Source: Candidatus Heimdallarchaeota archaeon
Lineage (GTDB): Archaea; Asgardarchaeota; Heimdallarchaeia; Hodarchaeales; Hodarchaeaceae
DNA length: 64,000 nt
Direction of reading: 5' to 3'
NCBI GenBank assembly: GCA_011364965.1
Contig: RDOB01000002.1
Span: 62,001 to 126,000, forward strand
Translations under genes and position numbers: made by a program
Shown here: positions 18,321 through 26,482 of the stretch, piece after piece
Layout of the letters: every line of letters begins with the position of its first letter
How positions within the stretch are numbered: the stretch's first letter is position 1
Notes under the pieces: model-generated
The model's database searches: none
The model's input: the letters and a program-made list of their open reading frames with translations, nothing else
What the model was told of the DNA's origin: nothing

Positions 18321-18791
18321 ATGAAGGGTCATACTCATTTACTGTTTAACCTTGGATTTGTGTCATTATTATTCATCATTTTTCCTGTGAATTCTATCTT
18401 CTGGATCATAGGCGTGTTAATAGTCTCGCCAATATTTTCAAGAATTCCAGATCGTGATCAGATGATATCAAAGATTACTTTTAATCAAATTATTCCTCAT
18501 AGGGGAAAAGGCACACATAATCTTCTGTATGGACTTCCTTTAATAATTATGCTCTTTGCGAATAATATTCCTTACTATGGAGAAATTATAATATTTTTAA
18601 TTGGATCGATATTTGGTTCATTATTTGCACATAGTTTTGTCGATATGTTCAATTATGGAGGAGTTTGGCTTGGTATATTTAAAATTAAAGGATTTTTAAG
18701 ATGGGATTCAATGCTTGGTAATTTATTTTTTCAAATTACTGGAGTAATGTTCTTCACCATTTCGCTCCTATTCTATATAGATTTTCTCTAA
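18321..18791 (+). CDS. YdjM/DUF457 family membrane protein (predicted metal-dependent hydrolase)
   Basis: About 156 aa with four hydrophobic segments. Conserved polar motifs are GHTHLLFN at the N-terminus, RIPDRDQ, HRGKGTHN and AHSFVDMFNYGG, which match the DUF457/YdjM inner-membrane family, whose His and Asp residues are thought to bind metal. The start is taken as ATG 18321; GTG 18312 is an alternative, and neither has a strong ribosome binding site. The activity of the family is poorly defined. It is divergent from the Dna2-like gene, with about 115 bases between them. Confidence 0.75.
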   Translation: MKGHTHLLFNLGFVSLLFIIFPVNSIFWIIGVLIVSPIFSRIPDRDQMISKITFNQIIPHRGKGTHNLLYGLPLIIMLFANNIPYYGEIIIFLIGSIFGSLFAHSFVDMFNYGGVWLGIFKIKGFLRWDSMLGNLFFQITGVMFFTISLLFYIDFL

Positions 18792-19238
18792 AAATTCTAT
18801 GAAAAAAGAATAATGCTAATATCCCCTTTTTACCATATTTAATCCAAATAATATTCCTTGGAAACGGCTTATGTGTATCACTTTTATCCTATCCTGTCCA
18901 ATGATCCTCCATTTGCTTAATATTCCCGTATTTTCAACCTCAAAGAGATCAATAAGATTTTTTCCGCTTCTTCTAAGAATTTGGAGTAGTTATAGGATTA
19001 ATTTCAATGTTTATCGCGTCTAATATTCTTATAACTGTAATCCAAGTTAGATTCGGTTTACATTATACTTTGGAATTTTGTATTCAGCGTTTTTTGTCAA
19101 TCCTATGTTTAAAAGGGAAGAATCCTCTATCCTTCTAGTGAAAAAATGTCTAGATATGAACCCATATCAACTAAAAATATAAAGAAATATTTAGAAATCT
19201 AAGTGTCATATACAATTACAAATGAAGTGAGATTGAAA
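18792..19238. other. Gene-poor stretch with possible decayed coding remnants
   Basis: I see no intact gene here. On the minus strand, 18816-18991 is open for about 58 codons without a start codon. Just upstream, near 18990-19065, a short translation reads like an XRE/antitoxin helix (KPNLTWITVIRILDAINIE) but is closed by a stop directly before it. This may be a degraded antitoxin-like gene or chance. A TATA-like TAAAAATATAAAG at 19172-19184 probably serves the AlaX gene. Confidence 0.25.
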
Positions 19239-19946
19239 ATGCCTGAGGAACTCTATTTAAATAATATGAATCTAAAAAAGTTTGAAGCAAAGGTGGTTTC
19301 AGTTACTGATGGAAAATTTATTATTTTGAATCAAACAGTATTTTATCCCAAGTCAGGAGGAGTCGCGAATGATGAAGGAGTGCTTAAGAAGGATTCTGAA
19401 ATATATAATGTCGTCTACGTAGGGAAATTTGGAGGGAAAGTTTCTCATGAAGTGGATAAAACAGGTTTATGCGTTGGAGACAAAGTAATTGGTGAATTAG
19501 ACTGGATTAGAAGATTTAAACTAATGAGATATCACACCGCGGTTCATGTTGTTAGTGGAATTTTCTATAAAAATTTAGGAGTAAAAATTACGGGAGGTGA
19601 TATAAGTATAGACCAAGGTCGTGTTGATTTCAATCTAGAGCACTTTGATCGGAATGAAATTGAAAAACAGATAAAAGAATGCAACGATATTATTCAAAAA
19701 GATTATCCTGTAGAAGTTTATTATATGGATCGAGCAGAGGTAGAGATTGATCCTGATCTTACCAAATTAGCTAAAGGTTTTCCAAAGAATATTAAAACTG
19801 TTCGTATTGTGGATATCAAAGGATTTGATAGGCAGCCTGATGGAGGATGCCATGTTAGCTCACTAAAGGAAATAGGCAAGATTCAAATCTCGAAGCTGAT
19901 AAACAAAGGAAAAAATAATCGTCGACTGTATATCACTTTGGAGTAG
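19239..19946 (+). CDS. alaX: Alanyl-tRNA editing protein AlaX (medium form)
   Basis: The 235-aa product is a free-standing editing domain that hydrolyses mis-charged Ser-tRNA(Ala) or Gly-tRNA(Ala). The start is taken at ATG 19239, with GTGAG upstream and a TATA element about 55 bases away. GTG 19203 would begin almost at the transcription start. The N-terminus MPEELYLNN with FYPKSGG matches the AlaX-M N-terminal barrel. Zinc ligands are in HTAVH (H99, H103) and in the PDGGCHV block (H205), the counterpart of CGGTHV/DGGTHV, where Cys replaces Thr. It is a single gene, convergent with the SDR gene. Confidence 0.88.
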   Translation: MPEELYLNNMNLKKFEAKVVSVTDGKFIILNQTVFYPKSGGVANDEGVLKKDSEIYNVVYVGKFGGKVSHEVDKTGLCVGDKVIGELDWIRRFKLMRYHTAVHVVSGIFYKNLGVKITGGDISIDQGRVDFNLEHFDRNEIEKQIKECNDIIQKDYPVEVYYMDRAEVEIDPDLTKLAKGFPKNIKTVRIVDIKGFDRQPDGGCHVSSLKEIGKIQISKLINKGKNNRRLYITLE

Positions 19947-19973
19947 ATCTAGTTAAGGAATATGTCTTTCAAT

Positions 19974-20708
19974 CTATCGATTTTCCCAATTAATTGTCCG
20001 AGGGTTATATCTAGGTTTGATAATCATCTCTGCGGTATTTACATTCGGAGATTCCGTTACTAGATAATCACATGCATGAGCAATGTCCTCAGGTTCCATA
20101 CTCCATTCTACGTGAGTTGGCTTTTTGCTTCCAAATTCAGTAAGAACACTTCCTGGACAAATTGTTGTTACTTTGATTTTATATTCCTTGAGATCCTCTC
20201 TTAATGACCAAGTGAATCCTTGAACTGCATGTTTTGAAGCTGAATATAGTGTACCTGATTTAAAACCGTTTTTTCCTGCAATGCTGCTAATATTTATGAT
20301 ATGTCCCGAATTTTGTTTTATTAAATGTGGGACAACATATTTTGTGAGTAAAAATAAACCTTTCATATTTACATCAAAGATGAAATTATAATCCTCTATT
20401 GTAAATTCATCTATCCGGGCAAAACGTCCTACTCCCGCATTATTTATTAGTACATCAATACAATTATATTTATTAATAGTTTTTTCTACAAGGTTTTTAA
20501 TTTCATCTTCAATGGTGAGATCTGTAGGGATAATATGGACTTTACAATCGAATTTATTTGTTATATCCTCTTTTATGCTATTTAGCGAACTTATATCCCG
20601 AGCAGCTAAAATTAAATTCATTTTCCTTGCAGCTAACTTATAACTAATGGCTTTTCCTATCCCCTTTGAAGCACCGGTTATTATGACAACTTTTCCTTTC
20701 TTAAACAT
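19974..20708 (-). CDS. Short-chain dehydrogenase/reductase
   Basis: A 244-aa classical SDR. The NAD(P)-binding motif is TGASKGIG near the N-terminus, followed by NNAGVG, the catalytic Ser in INISSIAG, and Tyr/Lys in YSASK. Arg/Lys residues after the first motif (KLAARKMN and LAARD) are compatible with NADP. The substrate is unknown; the family includes 3-oxoacyl-ACP reductases and sugar or alcohol dehydrogenases. The ATG has GGAGAT upstream. It is monocistronic. Confidence 0.9.
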   Translation of the reverse strand: MFKKGKVVIITGASKGIGKAISYKLAARKMNLILAARDISSLNSIKEDITNKFDCKVHIIPTDLTIEDEIKNLVEKTINKYNCIDVLINNAGVGRFARIDEFTIEDYNFIFDVNMKGLFLLTKYVVPHLIKQNSGHIINISSIAGKNGFKSGTLYSASKHAVQGFTWSLREDLKEYKIKVTTICPGSVLTEFGSKKPTHVEWSMEPEDIAHACDYLVTESPNVNTAEMIIKPRYNPRTINWENR

Positions 20709-20820
20709 ATCCTATATCTCCTTAGCTAGTATGAAAACTTTGGAGATAAAAGATAAATTAAACTGCTGATGAGATTTTCGTTCTTTCTTTATCTTAATTC
20801 AATAGAATAGAGGAATAAGC

Positions 20821-20829
20821 TTATTTAAA
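20821..20829 (+). promoter_or_regulatory. TATA element for the flavoprotein gene
   Basis: TTATTTAAA lies 62 bases before TTG 20891. Archaeal transcription usually starts about 25 bases after the TATA box, near 20850. That would place the alternative upstream TTG at 20843 outside the message and supports the chosen start. Confidence 0.45.
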
Positions 20830-20890
20830 TCAAAGTTTTTGATTGGAATTAATCATAATATGTGAATCATATTCCTTTGGAGGATCAAGT

Positions 20891-22237
20891 TTGAAAGTTT
20901 TAATAATCGGGGGCAATCCTGCAGGTTTAAGTGCTGCTAGCGCTATTCGTAAAGCTCATCCTGATTGGGAATTAGCTGTTTATGAAAAAGACCGCTATAT
21001 CTCTTATGGTGCTTGTGGAATTCCATATTATGTAGCCAAAGAAGTGGAATCACTTGATAATCTGATAACTTTGACAAAAGAAATTCTCGAAGAGGAACGA
21101 AACATACCTATTTTCTTATATCATGAAGTTACTGCCGTTAACTTTCTAGAAAAAAGAGTTTCAATTAAGAATATAATGGAATCAAAGGATTTAACAAATA
21201 ATTATGATAAATTGATAATCGCAACTGGAGCAAATGCTAAGATAGACCCAAAGTATCCGTTAGCTCATCCTCGTGTATTTAAAGTTCATACATTAAATGA
21301 TGCTGAGATTCTAAGGACATCATTAAGTACTAAATCTATTAGATCTGTTGTAATTATTGGTGGAGGGTATATCGGTTTGGAAATGATTGAATCTTATTTA
21401 ACCTACGGGATTGAGGGAAAAAATATTACCATAATAAGTCCTCGCTTAGTATTTCGATCCTCAAGTCAAGATTATATTAGAAAGGAGCTTGAGAAGCACG
21501 ATATTCGTTACATTGATGATCGGGTAACAGATATTTCCATTCTCTCAACTGAAACTTTGATTGTTAAATTGCAGAACAATCAATCAATTAAAACTGAGTT
21601 GGTACAAATCTCAGTAGGTGTGGAACCCGCAACAAAGATTTTTGGGGACTTGAAAATGCTTTCCAATGGTGCGATTCTAACAGATGAATATATGCGTACT
21701 TCCATACCTGATGTGTATGCAGCTGGTGATTGTATTGCTAGTTACCACCAGATATTGAAGAAAAATGTTTATATTCCTTTGGCTCCTGCAGCGAACAAGC
21801 AAGGTCGAATAGCTGGAAGCCACATTGCTGGTATACCGACTGATGGGTTTCCTGGGGTTTATGGAACAGCTATTTTCAAAGTTTTAGATCTCTATTGTGC
21901 AATGACTGGAATTGATGAGAATTCTGCAAAGGAAAATGGATTTGATGTTCAAAGTATTATTATCGAGAATAATGAGATAGCGCATTATTATCCAAATGCT
22001 AGGAAAATTTCCATTCGAATAATCTTCGATATAAACTCCCATAGACTCTTGGGAGCTGAAATAGTTGCTAGATCGGCTATGGGGGCCAAAAAAATTGATG
22101 TTTTTGCAACAGCCTTAGCAGCTAAGATGAAAATCGAGGATATACAAAATTTAGATTTAGCTTATGCTCCACCATTTGCTACGGTTTGGGATCCGATTTT
22201 AATTGCAGCTAATATAGCTCGAAAGAAATATCAATGA
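20891..22237 (+). CDS. CoA-disulfide reductase / NADH-oxidase-like FAD-dependent pyridine nucleotide-disulfide oxidoreductase
   Basis: The 448-aa product starts at TTG 20891, with a perfect GGAGG seven bases upstream (20879-20883). The FAD-binding motif is IIGGNPAGLSAA at the N-terminus, the active-site Cys is in SYGACGIPYY (C42, the place of Cys43 in CoA-disulfide reductase), the NAD(P)H motif is VIIGGGYIGLEM, and the second FAD motif is VYAAGDC. A single redox Cys and this length place it with CoADR, NADH oxidase and NADH peroxidase. The natural substrate cannot be fixed from sequence. Its end overlaps the convergent RACo-like gene by seven bases. Confidence 0.88.
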   Translation: MKVLIIGGNPAGLSAASAIRKAHPDWELAVYEKDRYISYGACGIPYYVAKEVESLDNLITLTKEILEEERNIPIFLYHEVTAVNFLEKRVSIKNIMESKDLTNNYDKLIIATGANAKIDPKYPLAHPRVFKVHTLNDAEILRTSLSTKSIRSVVIIGGGYIGLEMIESYLTYGIEGKNITIISPRLVFRSSSQDYIRKELEKHDIRYIDDRVTDISILSTETLIVKLQNNQSIKTELVQISVGVEPATKIFGDLKMLSNGAILTDEYMRTSIPDVYAAGDCIASYHQILKKNVYIPLAPAANKQGRIAGSHIAGIPTDGFPGVYGTAIFKVLDLYCAMTGIDENSAKENGFDVQSIIIENNEIAHYYPNARKISIRIIFDINSHRLLGAEIVARSAMGAKKIDVFATALAAKMKIEDIQNLDLAYAPPFATVWDPILIAANIARKKYQ

Positions 22238-23883
22238 TTTTTGTTTACTTCTGGCGATTTGGGGAAAAATAATTCCTCTGTGAAAAAAGATTGAAATTTT
22301 TGTATTTCGTTAAGTTCTTTCCTTATTGCAAGCTTCGAGATTTCTATTGCTATTCGTCTTGATTCTTGCGATAATAATATCGTTCTTCCCCCTTTTTCAG
22401 CTGTATTACCTTGAATTTGATATTTCGAATTCGGTAAATTTGGGAGTAATCCAATTATTTTTGCATTCTGGATGTTTAATTTTGATCCAAACACCCCAGC
22501 TATTATTACCATATCTATTTCTTCAATTTTGATGTTAAGAGAGTATGTTAATGAACGAATAGCTCCCATTGTTGCTGCTTTGGCCTTTTGAATTGCTTCC
22601 ACATCTCTCCGCGTAAGAAATATCTCGTTATTGTTAGCTGTTTGATTATGGGGAACTAGAATCAACTTGTTTGTTAAATTCCCATCTTTTGTAAAAAGTC
22701 GTCCTCGGTAATCCAGCTGCTTATGTTTCCATAATTCAGAAAGAATGTCAATAATTCCACTTCCACATATTCCTTTTGGTAAACCTGCGCTAATTACAAC
22801 ATATTCAATATTATTATTTACTATCCTGAATTCTTCAATAGCTCCTGATATACCTCTCATTCCACACTCAATATGTTGACCCTCAAATGCTCCACCTGCG
22901 GCTACTGAGGCTGCATAAATCTCATTCTCATGAATTAATATAATTTCAGAATTAGTGCCAAAATCTATTAATAAGGATGTTTTAGAACTCTTATTTATTT
23001 CTGTATAAAGTATATCAACAACAGCATCAGACCCAATAAATCCTCCAATTAACGGAGGTATAGTGATGATCGTATCAGTGGGTAATCCCAATATTTTATG
23101 GTTTTTAAACTTCTTCGCAGGAAAGGAACGCAGTTCTGTGAAATCAGGAGTATATGGAGCGCGAGATAATTTCTCTATGGGAGCAAAACAAAAAAGATGA
23201 TGCATAACGGTGTTTCCAATGACAACTATCTCAAGAATCTCTGAAAATGGTCTATTCAGCATGTTGAGAATTTTAATAATTAGTTCTTTAATGCCCTTGA
23301 GGATTTTTATTTGCAATTCCTCTCGGTTTTTTTCTGAGTTCAACGCATAAGTTAGTCGTGTTACAATATCTCTACCTATTGAGATTTGAGGATTAATTGA
23401 GGAATCAGCACCTAGTAAGATACCAGTAGTTAAATCTATCACAGTCACTACAATGGAAGTTGTCCCTATATCAACAACGATGCCTAATGGATTGTGAATA
23501 CCTTTTTTATTCACAACAGAATATGGATATTTTAATACAAAATTAAGATAAGTGTCTCTAATTTTAAAAATATTATCTTGATGGACTGAAAAGTCAATAA
23601 TACTAATTGTAAGATCCGTACTCGGTATAATTTGGCATGCTAGTTTAATATTTGATAAATACGTATTATTTTTCTTCGCTTGATCAATCTCAAGTGAATT
23701 GCAGTCATTAAGAATGGAATATCCAAGAATTCTTATTCTACACTTCCCACATTTCCCCTTACCAGAACATAATGAGTTAATCATATTCTGAGGTGAGTTA
23801 TTATTGACAATACTAAGCAATGATTCCTTGTTTGGCTTGTACTCAATAATTTTATTGAGGTTTACGATTTTTATTCTTTTAAT
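22231..23883 (-). CDS. RACo-like corrinoid-protein reductive activator (2Fe-2S + ASKHA ATPase, DUF4445)
   Basis: About 550 aa. The N-terminus is a plant-type ferredoxin domain with CxxxxxCGKC and a later LACQ cysteine. It is followed by an ASKHA ATPase: VVDIGTTSIVV, the central GGFIGSDAV, LLIDFGTNSEI, and GGAFEGQHIECGM. Such proteins use ATP to reactivate Co(II) corrinoid methyl carriers in the Wood-Ljungdahl pathway or in methyltransferase systems. The start is a problem. The beta strand KRIKIVNLN, which completes the ferredoxin domain, lies upstream of the first usable ATG/GTG/TTG (TTG 23820). Only ATT 23883, behind GAAGGG, would include it. The extended boundary is inference. Confidence 0.8.
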   Translation of the reverse strand: MKRIKIVNLNKIIEYKPNKESLLSIVNNNSPQNMINSLCSGKGKCGKCRIRILGYSILNDCNSLEIDQAKKNNTYLSNIKLACQIIPSTDLTISIIDFSVHQDNIFKIRDTYLNFVLKYPYSVVNKKGIHNPLGIVVDIGTTSIVVTVIDLTTGILLGADSSINPQISIGRDIVTRLTYALNSEKNREELQIKILKGIKELIIKILNMLNRPFSEILEIVVIGNTVMHHLFCFAPIEKLSRAPYTPDFTELRSFPAKKFKNHKILGLPTDTIITIPPLIGGFIGSDAVVDILYTEINKSSKTSLLIDFGTNSEIILIHENEIYAASVAAGGAFEGQHIECGMRGISGAIEEFRIVNNNIEYVVISAGLPKGICGSGIIDILSELWKHKQLDYRGRLFTKDGNLTNKLILVPHNQTANNNEIFLTRRDVEAIQKAKAATMGAIRSLTYSLNIKIEEIDMVIIAGVFGSKLNIQNAKIIGLLPNLPNSKYQIQGNTAEKGGRTILLSQESRRIAIEISKLAIRKELNEIQKFQSFFTEELFFPKSPEVNKNH

Positions 23884-23937
23884 TGTTATTTCCCTTCTTT
23901 TTTGACCTCTACGCTTTTCTATATGATTTTTCCTATA

Positions 23938-24015
23938 TCAATTTTTTGACTTGCCTCTAAATATTTCCTTATTAACCCCAAATGCGCGAACATAGCTTGA
24001 CATTAGTTTGCCCAT
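23938..24015 (-). CDS. Short ORF (25 aa) upstream of and in frame with the RACo-like gene
   Basis: ATG 24015 lies behind a GGGGGG run with a five-base spacer and opens a 25-codon frame rich in basic and small residues, ending in TGA at 23938-23940. The frame is the same as that of the RACo-like gene, and the sequence between the TGA and that gene stays open. Possible readings are a leader peptide, the true N-terminus with UGA readthrough, or a remnant. I see no homologous family. Confidence 0.35.
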   Translation of the reverse strand: MGKLMSSYVRAFGVNKEIFRGKSKN

Positions 24016-24067
24016 TTTTATCCCCCCTCATTTTTGAAAATTTGGGTACGTATGTCCTAGTGCTATA

Positions 24068-24102
24068 CGAAGAACGGGGGAGGTTTCCTCTTCCGTTCTT
24101 CG
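24068..24102. repeat. Strong inverted repeat / RNA hairpin
   Basis: Arms 24068-24083 and 24087-24102 pair over 16 bases around a TTT loop: a perfect 10-base outer stem (CGAAGAACGG with CCGTTCTTCG), two G-T pairs and a GAGG/CCTC inner stem. In the minus-strand RNA the two wobble pairs become A-C mismatches, so plus-strand RNA folds best. It lies 125 bases past the stop of the Arf-like GTPase gene and about 185 bases before the RACo-like gene, with no T-run. It could be a processing or termination signal, a leader element, or a small RNA. The 343-base gap 23884-24226 holds only this and the short ORF. Confidence 0.6.
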
Positions 24103-24226
24103 CTTTCTCCATAAATGCTTGCTAAACAATTTTGCTTTTATGCAAGAACAAGATTTCTATTAAATCTACTCAAATAATCTTTCTAGCATCAGAAATTCTG
24201 TATTGGAAGTCCGATTTCTTTTCGTA

Positions 24227-24793
24227 TTATGTTAACAATTCTCGGATTACACGAGTGAGTTTTGGTAATCCATATCCAGTTTTCTGACTAGTGACAATGA
24301 TCTCAAATGGGCTGGTTTTTGGTATATTCAAGGCTTTTTGAATGGTATTTTCCACATCATAGATCAGTTTTGAATAATCTTCCTCCTTGGAATCGGCCTT
24401 AATTAGATCAAATTTATTACAAACAATTAAACACGGTTTAGAGTCAATTAGAGGGATTATTCGTTCCTGAAACTCAATTTTTGATTCGTTAAATCGGGAG
24501 TGGTCATATGCATCGACCACATAAATAATAACATGGCTATTTTCAATATGAGTTTTCCAAAGATCTCTCAAAGCTTTCTGTCCTCCCAAATCTATGATTG
24601 TTGCTTTAACTAGGTCATCCTCATCAAAAGAAATCGAATCCATAGTCGATGCGAGAGTTGGCTTTAGATTAGCCACGAACCTTCCCGTTTTTAATCGAAT
24701 ATACATTGCAGTTTTTCCTGCATAATCCAAACCACAAAAGACCAAGTTGATTGGCTCTCCTATAGCGCGAATTGCTGTTTTCAAATGACTCAT
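24227..24793 (-). CDS. Arf-like small GTPase
   Basis: A 188-aa GTPase with G1 GLDYAGKT, the switch I Thr in KPTLAST, G3 DLGGQ (the Arf-type WDxGGQ form), G4 CNKFDL and G5 TSQKTG. There is no N-terminal myristoylation-type Gly; the protein starts MSHLKTAI. The ribosome binding site is GGAGG. The stop of the upstream TrmB-like gene lies three bases before this start, so the two form an operon. An operon of a GTPase with a transcription-regulator-like protein suggests that the GTPase may control that protein or the reverse. Confidence 0.88.
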   Translation of the reverse strand: MSHLKTAIRAIGEPINLVFCGLDYAGKTAMYIRLKTGRFVANLKPTLASTMDSISFDEDDLVKATIIDLGGQKALRDLWKTHIENSHVIIYVVDAYDHSRFNESKIEFQERIIPLIDSKPCLIVCNKFDLIKADSKEEDYSKLIYDVENTIQKALNIPKTSPFEIIVTSQKTGYGLPKLTRVIRELLT

Positions 24794-24796
24794 AAG

Positions 24797-26287
24797 TTAT
24801 GTTCCTCCTGAGTTATACAACGATTTGATAGTAACTGTACTCCCTTCAAATTGTCCTTTTAACTCCTCAAAGTAATTGAATGCTAGTTCAACATCATCAG
24901 AAATCATATTAATCTCTGTGGGATTTCTTTTTGTAATTTCTTCAGGTATAATGATCATAGAGGAACCAACTTTATAGAATAATATTATAGTATTCCCAAT
25001 AAGGATATCCTGGGAAATATAATCAGAAGGAATGAAGGTAATAACATCAGTTGGTAAAATGCCCCTTTTTTCTTGACTTTCATATTTATCTGTTCTTAAT
25101 AACTCGATAAAAAGCTCTTTTTGCTCTTCAGCTACAATTAAATTTAATTTAACGTCGAAATTCTCAGAATAAAATATTTTTAGTAAAATATCCTCTACAA
25201 AATTGGAATGGATAATAACTACACCGATAATTTGAGCATATTTCACATCTGTTTCAAGTCGCTTTCTAGTCGAAGATGTGTCTGCTATTGAAGAAAGGAA
25301 GATATCTTTATCAACTAACCTTACATTTGAATATGCATTTTTTAATATCTGAAGTTCTGGCTCTTTAATGGATTTGAGATCAATAACTGATTGATATTGA
25401 GATTCTGCAAGCTGTGATAGCGTTTTAACAAGTGTTAAATATTTAAATTTCCGTTTTCCTTCTTCGCTTCCCATTGACGTTGATTGGCAGATACCTTCTA
25501 GGCAGTTTAAAGTGATATTGAAATGGTGCTCACTTGAAAACCTAAAATCAAACTTCTTTTGGGAGAAGAATGCAGTGCTCCTCTCAATTAAATTCTGTAA
25601 AACTTCACCTCTATAATCCAAAGATCTAAAATCTGCTTCTAATAATCTTGAATTTTCAATTAAATTTTGTTCAATATTCTTTATCTCTTCAAGATAAAAC
25701 TGTCGTTTTGAAATTTTTCCTCCACATGCTATCAGCTTCGCAAGGATTATTGCTTGATTCTGGTTCATCCAAAGAGATGATAATATGAAAAAGACTAAAG
25801 AAAATAAGGAGGGAATTTTCATTGATAATTTCTGCAATTTTGCAAAATAATGAAGTAAATTTACGAATTCATCAATTTTTTTTCTTTCTGGTTGATCTAT
25901 TATCTCTAAACATAATTGATCAAGTTTAAGCATTAGTTCTTTAGCCTCGTTTGGTTTGATTAAATAATTTGGTTTGAGTGTCCCCAAGGAAACACGGTTA
26001 AGAAGCTCATCAATTCCAATAGCTAATATAACTGTTTTGGGGCGAGTATGTGACATTTCTATTAAATTTAATTCAATGAGGCTAGAAAATCCATCGGGTA
26101 ATTCTAAACGTGTAGGATTGCATCGTATATCCTTTGCAAGAGTAATTGGTTTAATTTGACCACCATGTAAGACCAAAGAAAGCAAGATTTGGGCTTGAAA
26201 ATCTTCAAGACCACTGTATATGAATAACCTTAGGAGTTGGTGGCGAATAAACGAATCTGTGGGAATCAGATTCAGATAATCCACCAT
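24797..26287 (-). CDS. TrmB-like winged-helix protein with duplicated HTH-type region
   Basis: The start is taken at ATG 26287, directly behind GGAAGG, giving 496 aa. The first 100 residues read as a TrmB-type winged helix (GLEDFQAQILLSLVLHGG, then ITLAKDIRCNPTRLE). A second, weaker region with the same helix pattern (SSLWMNQNQAIILAKLIACGG) begins near residue 185. The C-terminal third is alpha/beta and ends in strands such as TVTIKSLY; it may be a ligand-binding TrmB-type domain, but no catalytic motif is seen. It is the first gene of the operon with the Arf-like GTPase. Family assignment is tentative. Confidence 0.55.
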   Translation of the reverse strand: MVDYLNLIPTDSFIRHQLLRLFIYSGLEDFQAQILLSLVLHGGQIKPITLAKDIRCNPTRLELPDGFSSLIELNLIEMSHTRPKTVILAIGIDELLNRVSLGTLKPNYLIKPNEAKELMLKLDQLCLEIIDQPERKKIDEFVNLLHYFAKLQKLSMKIPSLFSLVFFILSSLWMNQNQAIILAKLIACGGKISKRQFYLEEIKNIEQNLIENSRLLEADFRSLDYRGEVLQNLIERSTAFFSQKKFDFRFSSEHHFNITLNCLEGICQSTSMGSEEGKRKFKYLTLVKTLSQLAESQYQSVIDLKSIKEPELQILKNAYSNVRLVDKDIFLSSIADTSSTRKRLETDVKYAQIIGVVIIHSNFVEDILLKIFYSENFDVKLNLIVAEEQKELFIELLRTDKYESQEKRGILPTDVITFIPSDYISQDILIGNTIILFYKVGSSMIIIPEEITKRNPTEINMISDDVELAFNYFEELKGQFEGSTVTIKSLYNSGGT

Positions 26288-26482
26288 ACTTCCTTCCTTT
26301 TTTACCTTCTCTCTCGTATCGTCTGATTTGATCACAAAAATTCCTCATAGATATAAGAAACATTTACTAATTTTAGCGTATGTAGCTACTTCTGTTTTTC
26401 AACGAAACTTATGAATAATCAAATGTATTATTAATGTTAATATTATAAGATATTGATATTAGCCAAGTGAGCATTTGGATGA

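Noticed and set aside
18816..19065. Minus-strand antitoxin-like (XRE) gene
   Set aside because: The helix-like translation is broken by stops and has no start; at most a remnant.
24068..24102. Selenocysteine insertion element for the in-frame TGA upstream of the RACo-like gene
   Set aside because: Archaeal elements lie in the 3' region and have a GAA-A internal loop; in the minus-strand RNA this stem shows A-C mismatches but not that loop, and its place upstream does not fit.
23821..24226. tRNA or box C/D RNA in the GC-richer gap around the hairpin
   Set aside because: No T-loop, anticodon stem or acceptor pairing, and no C/D box pair could be found.
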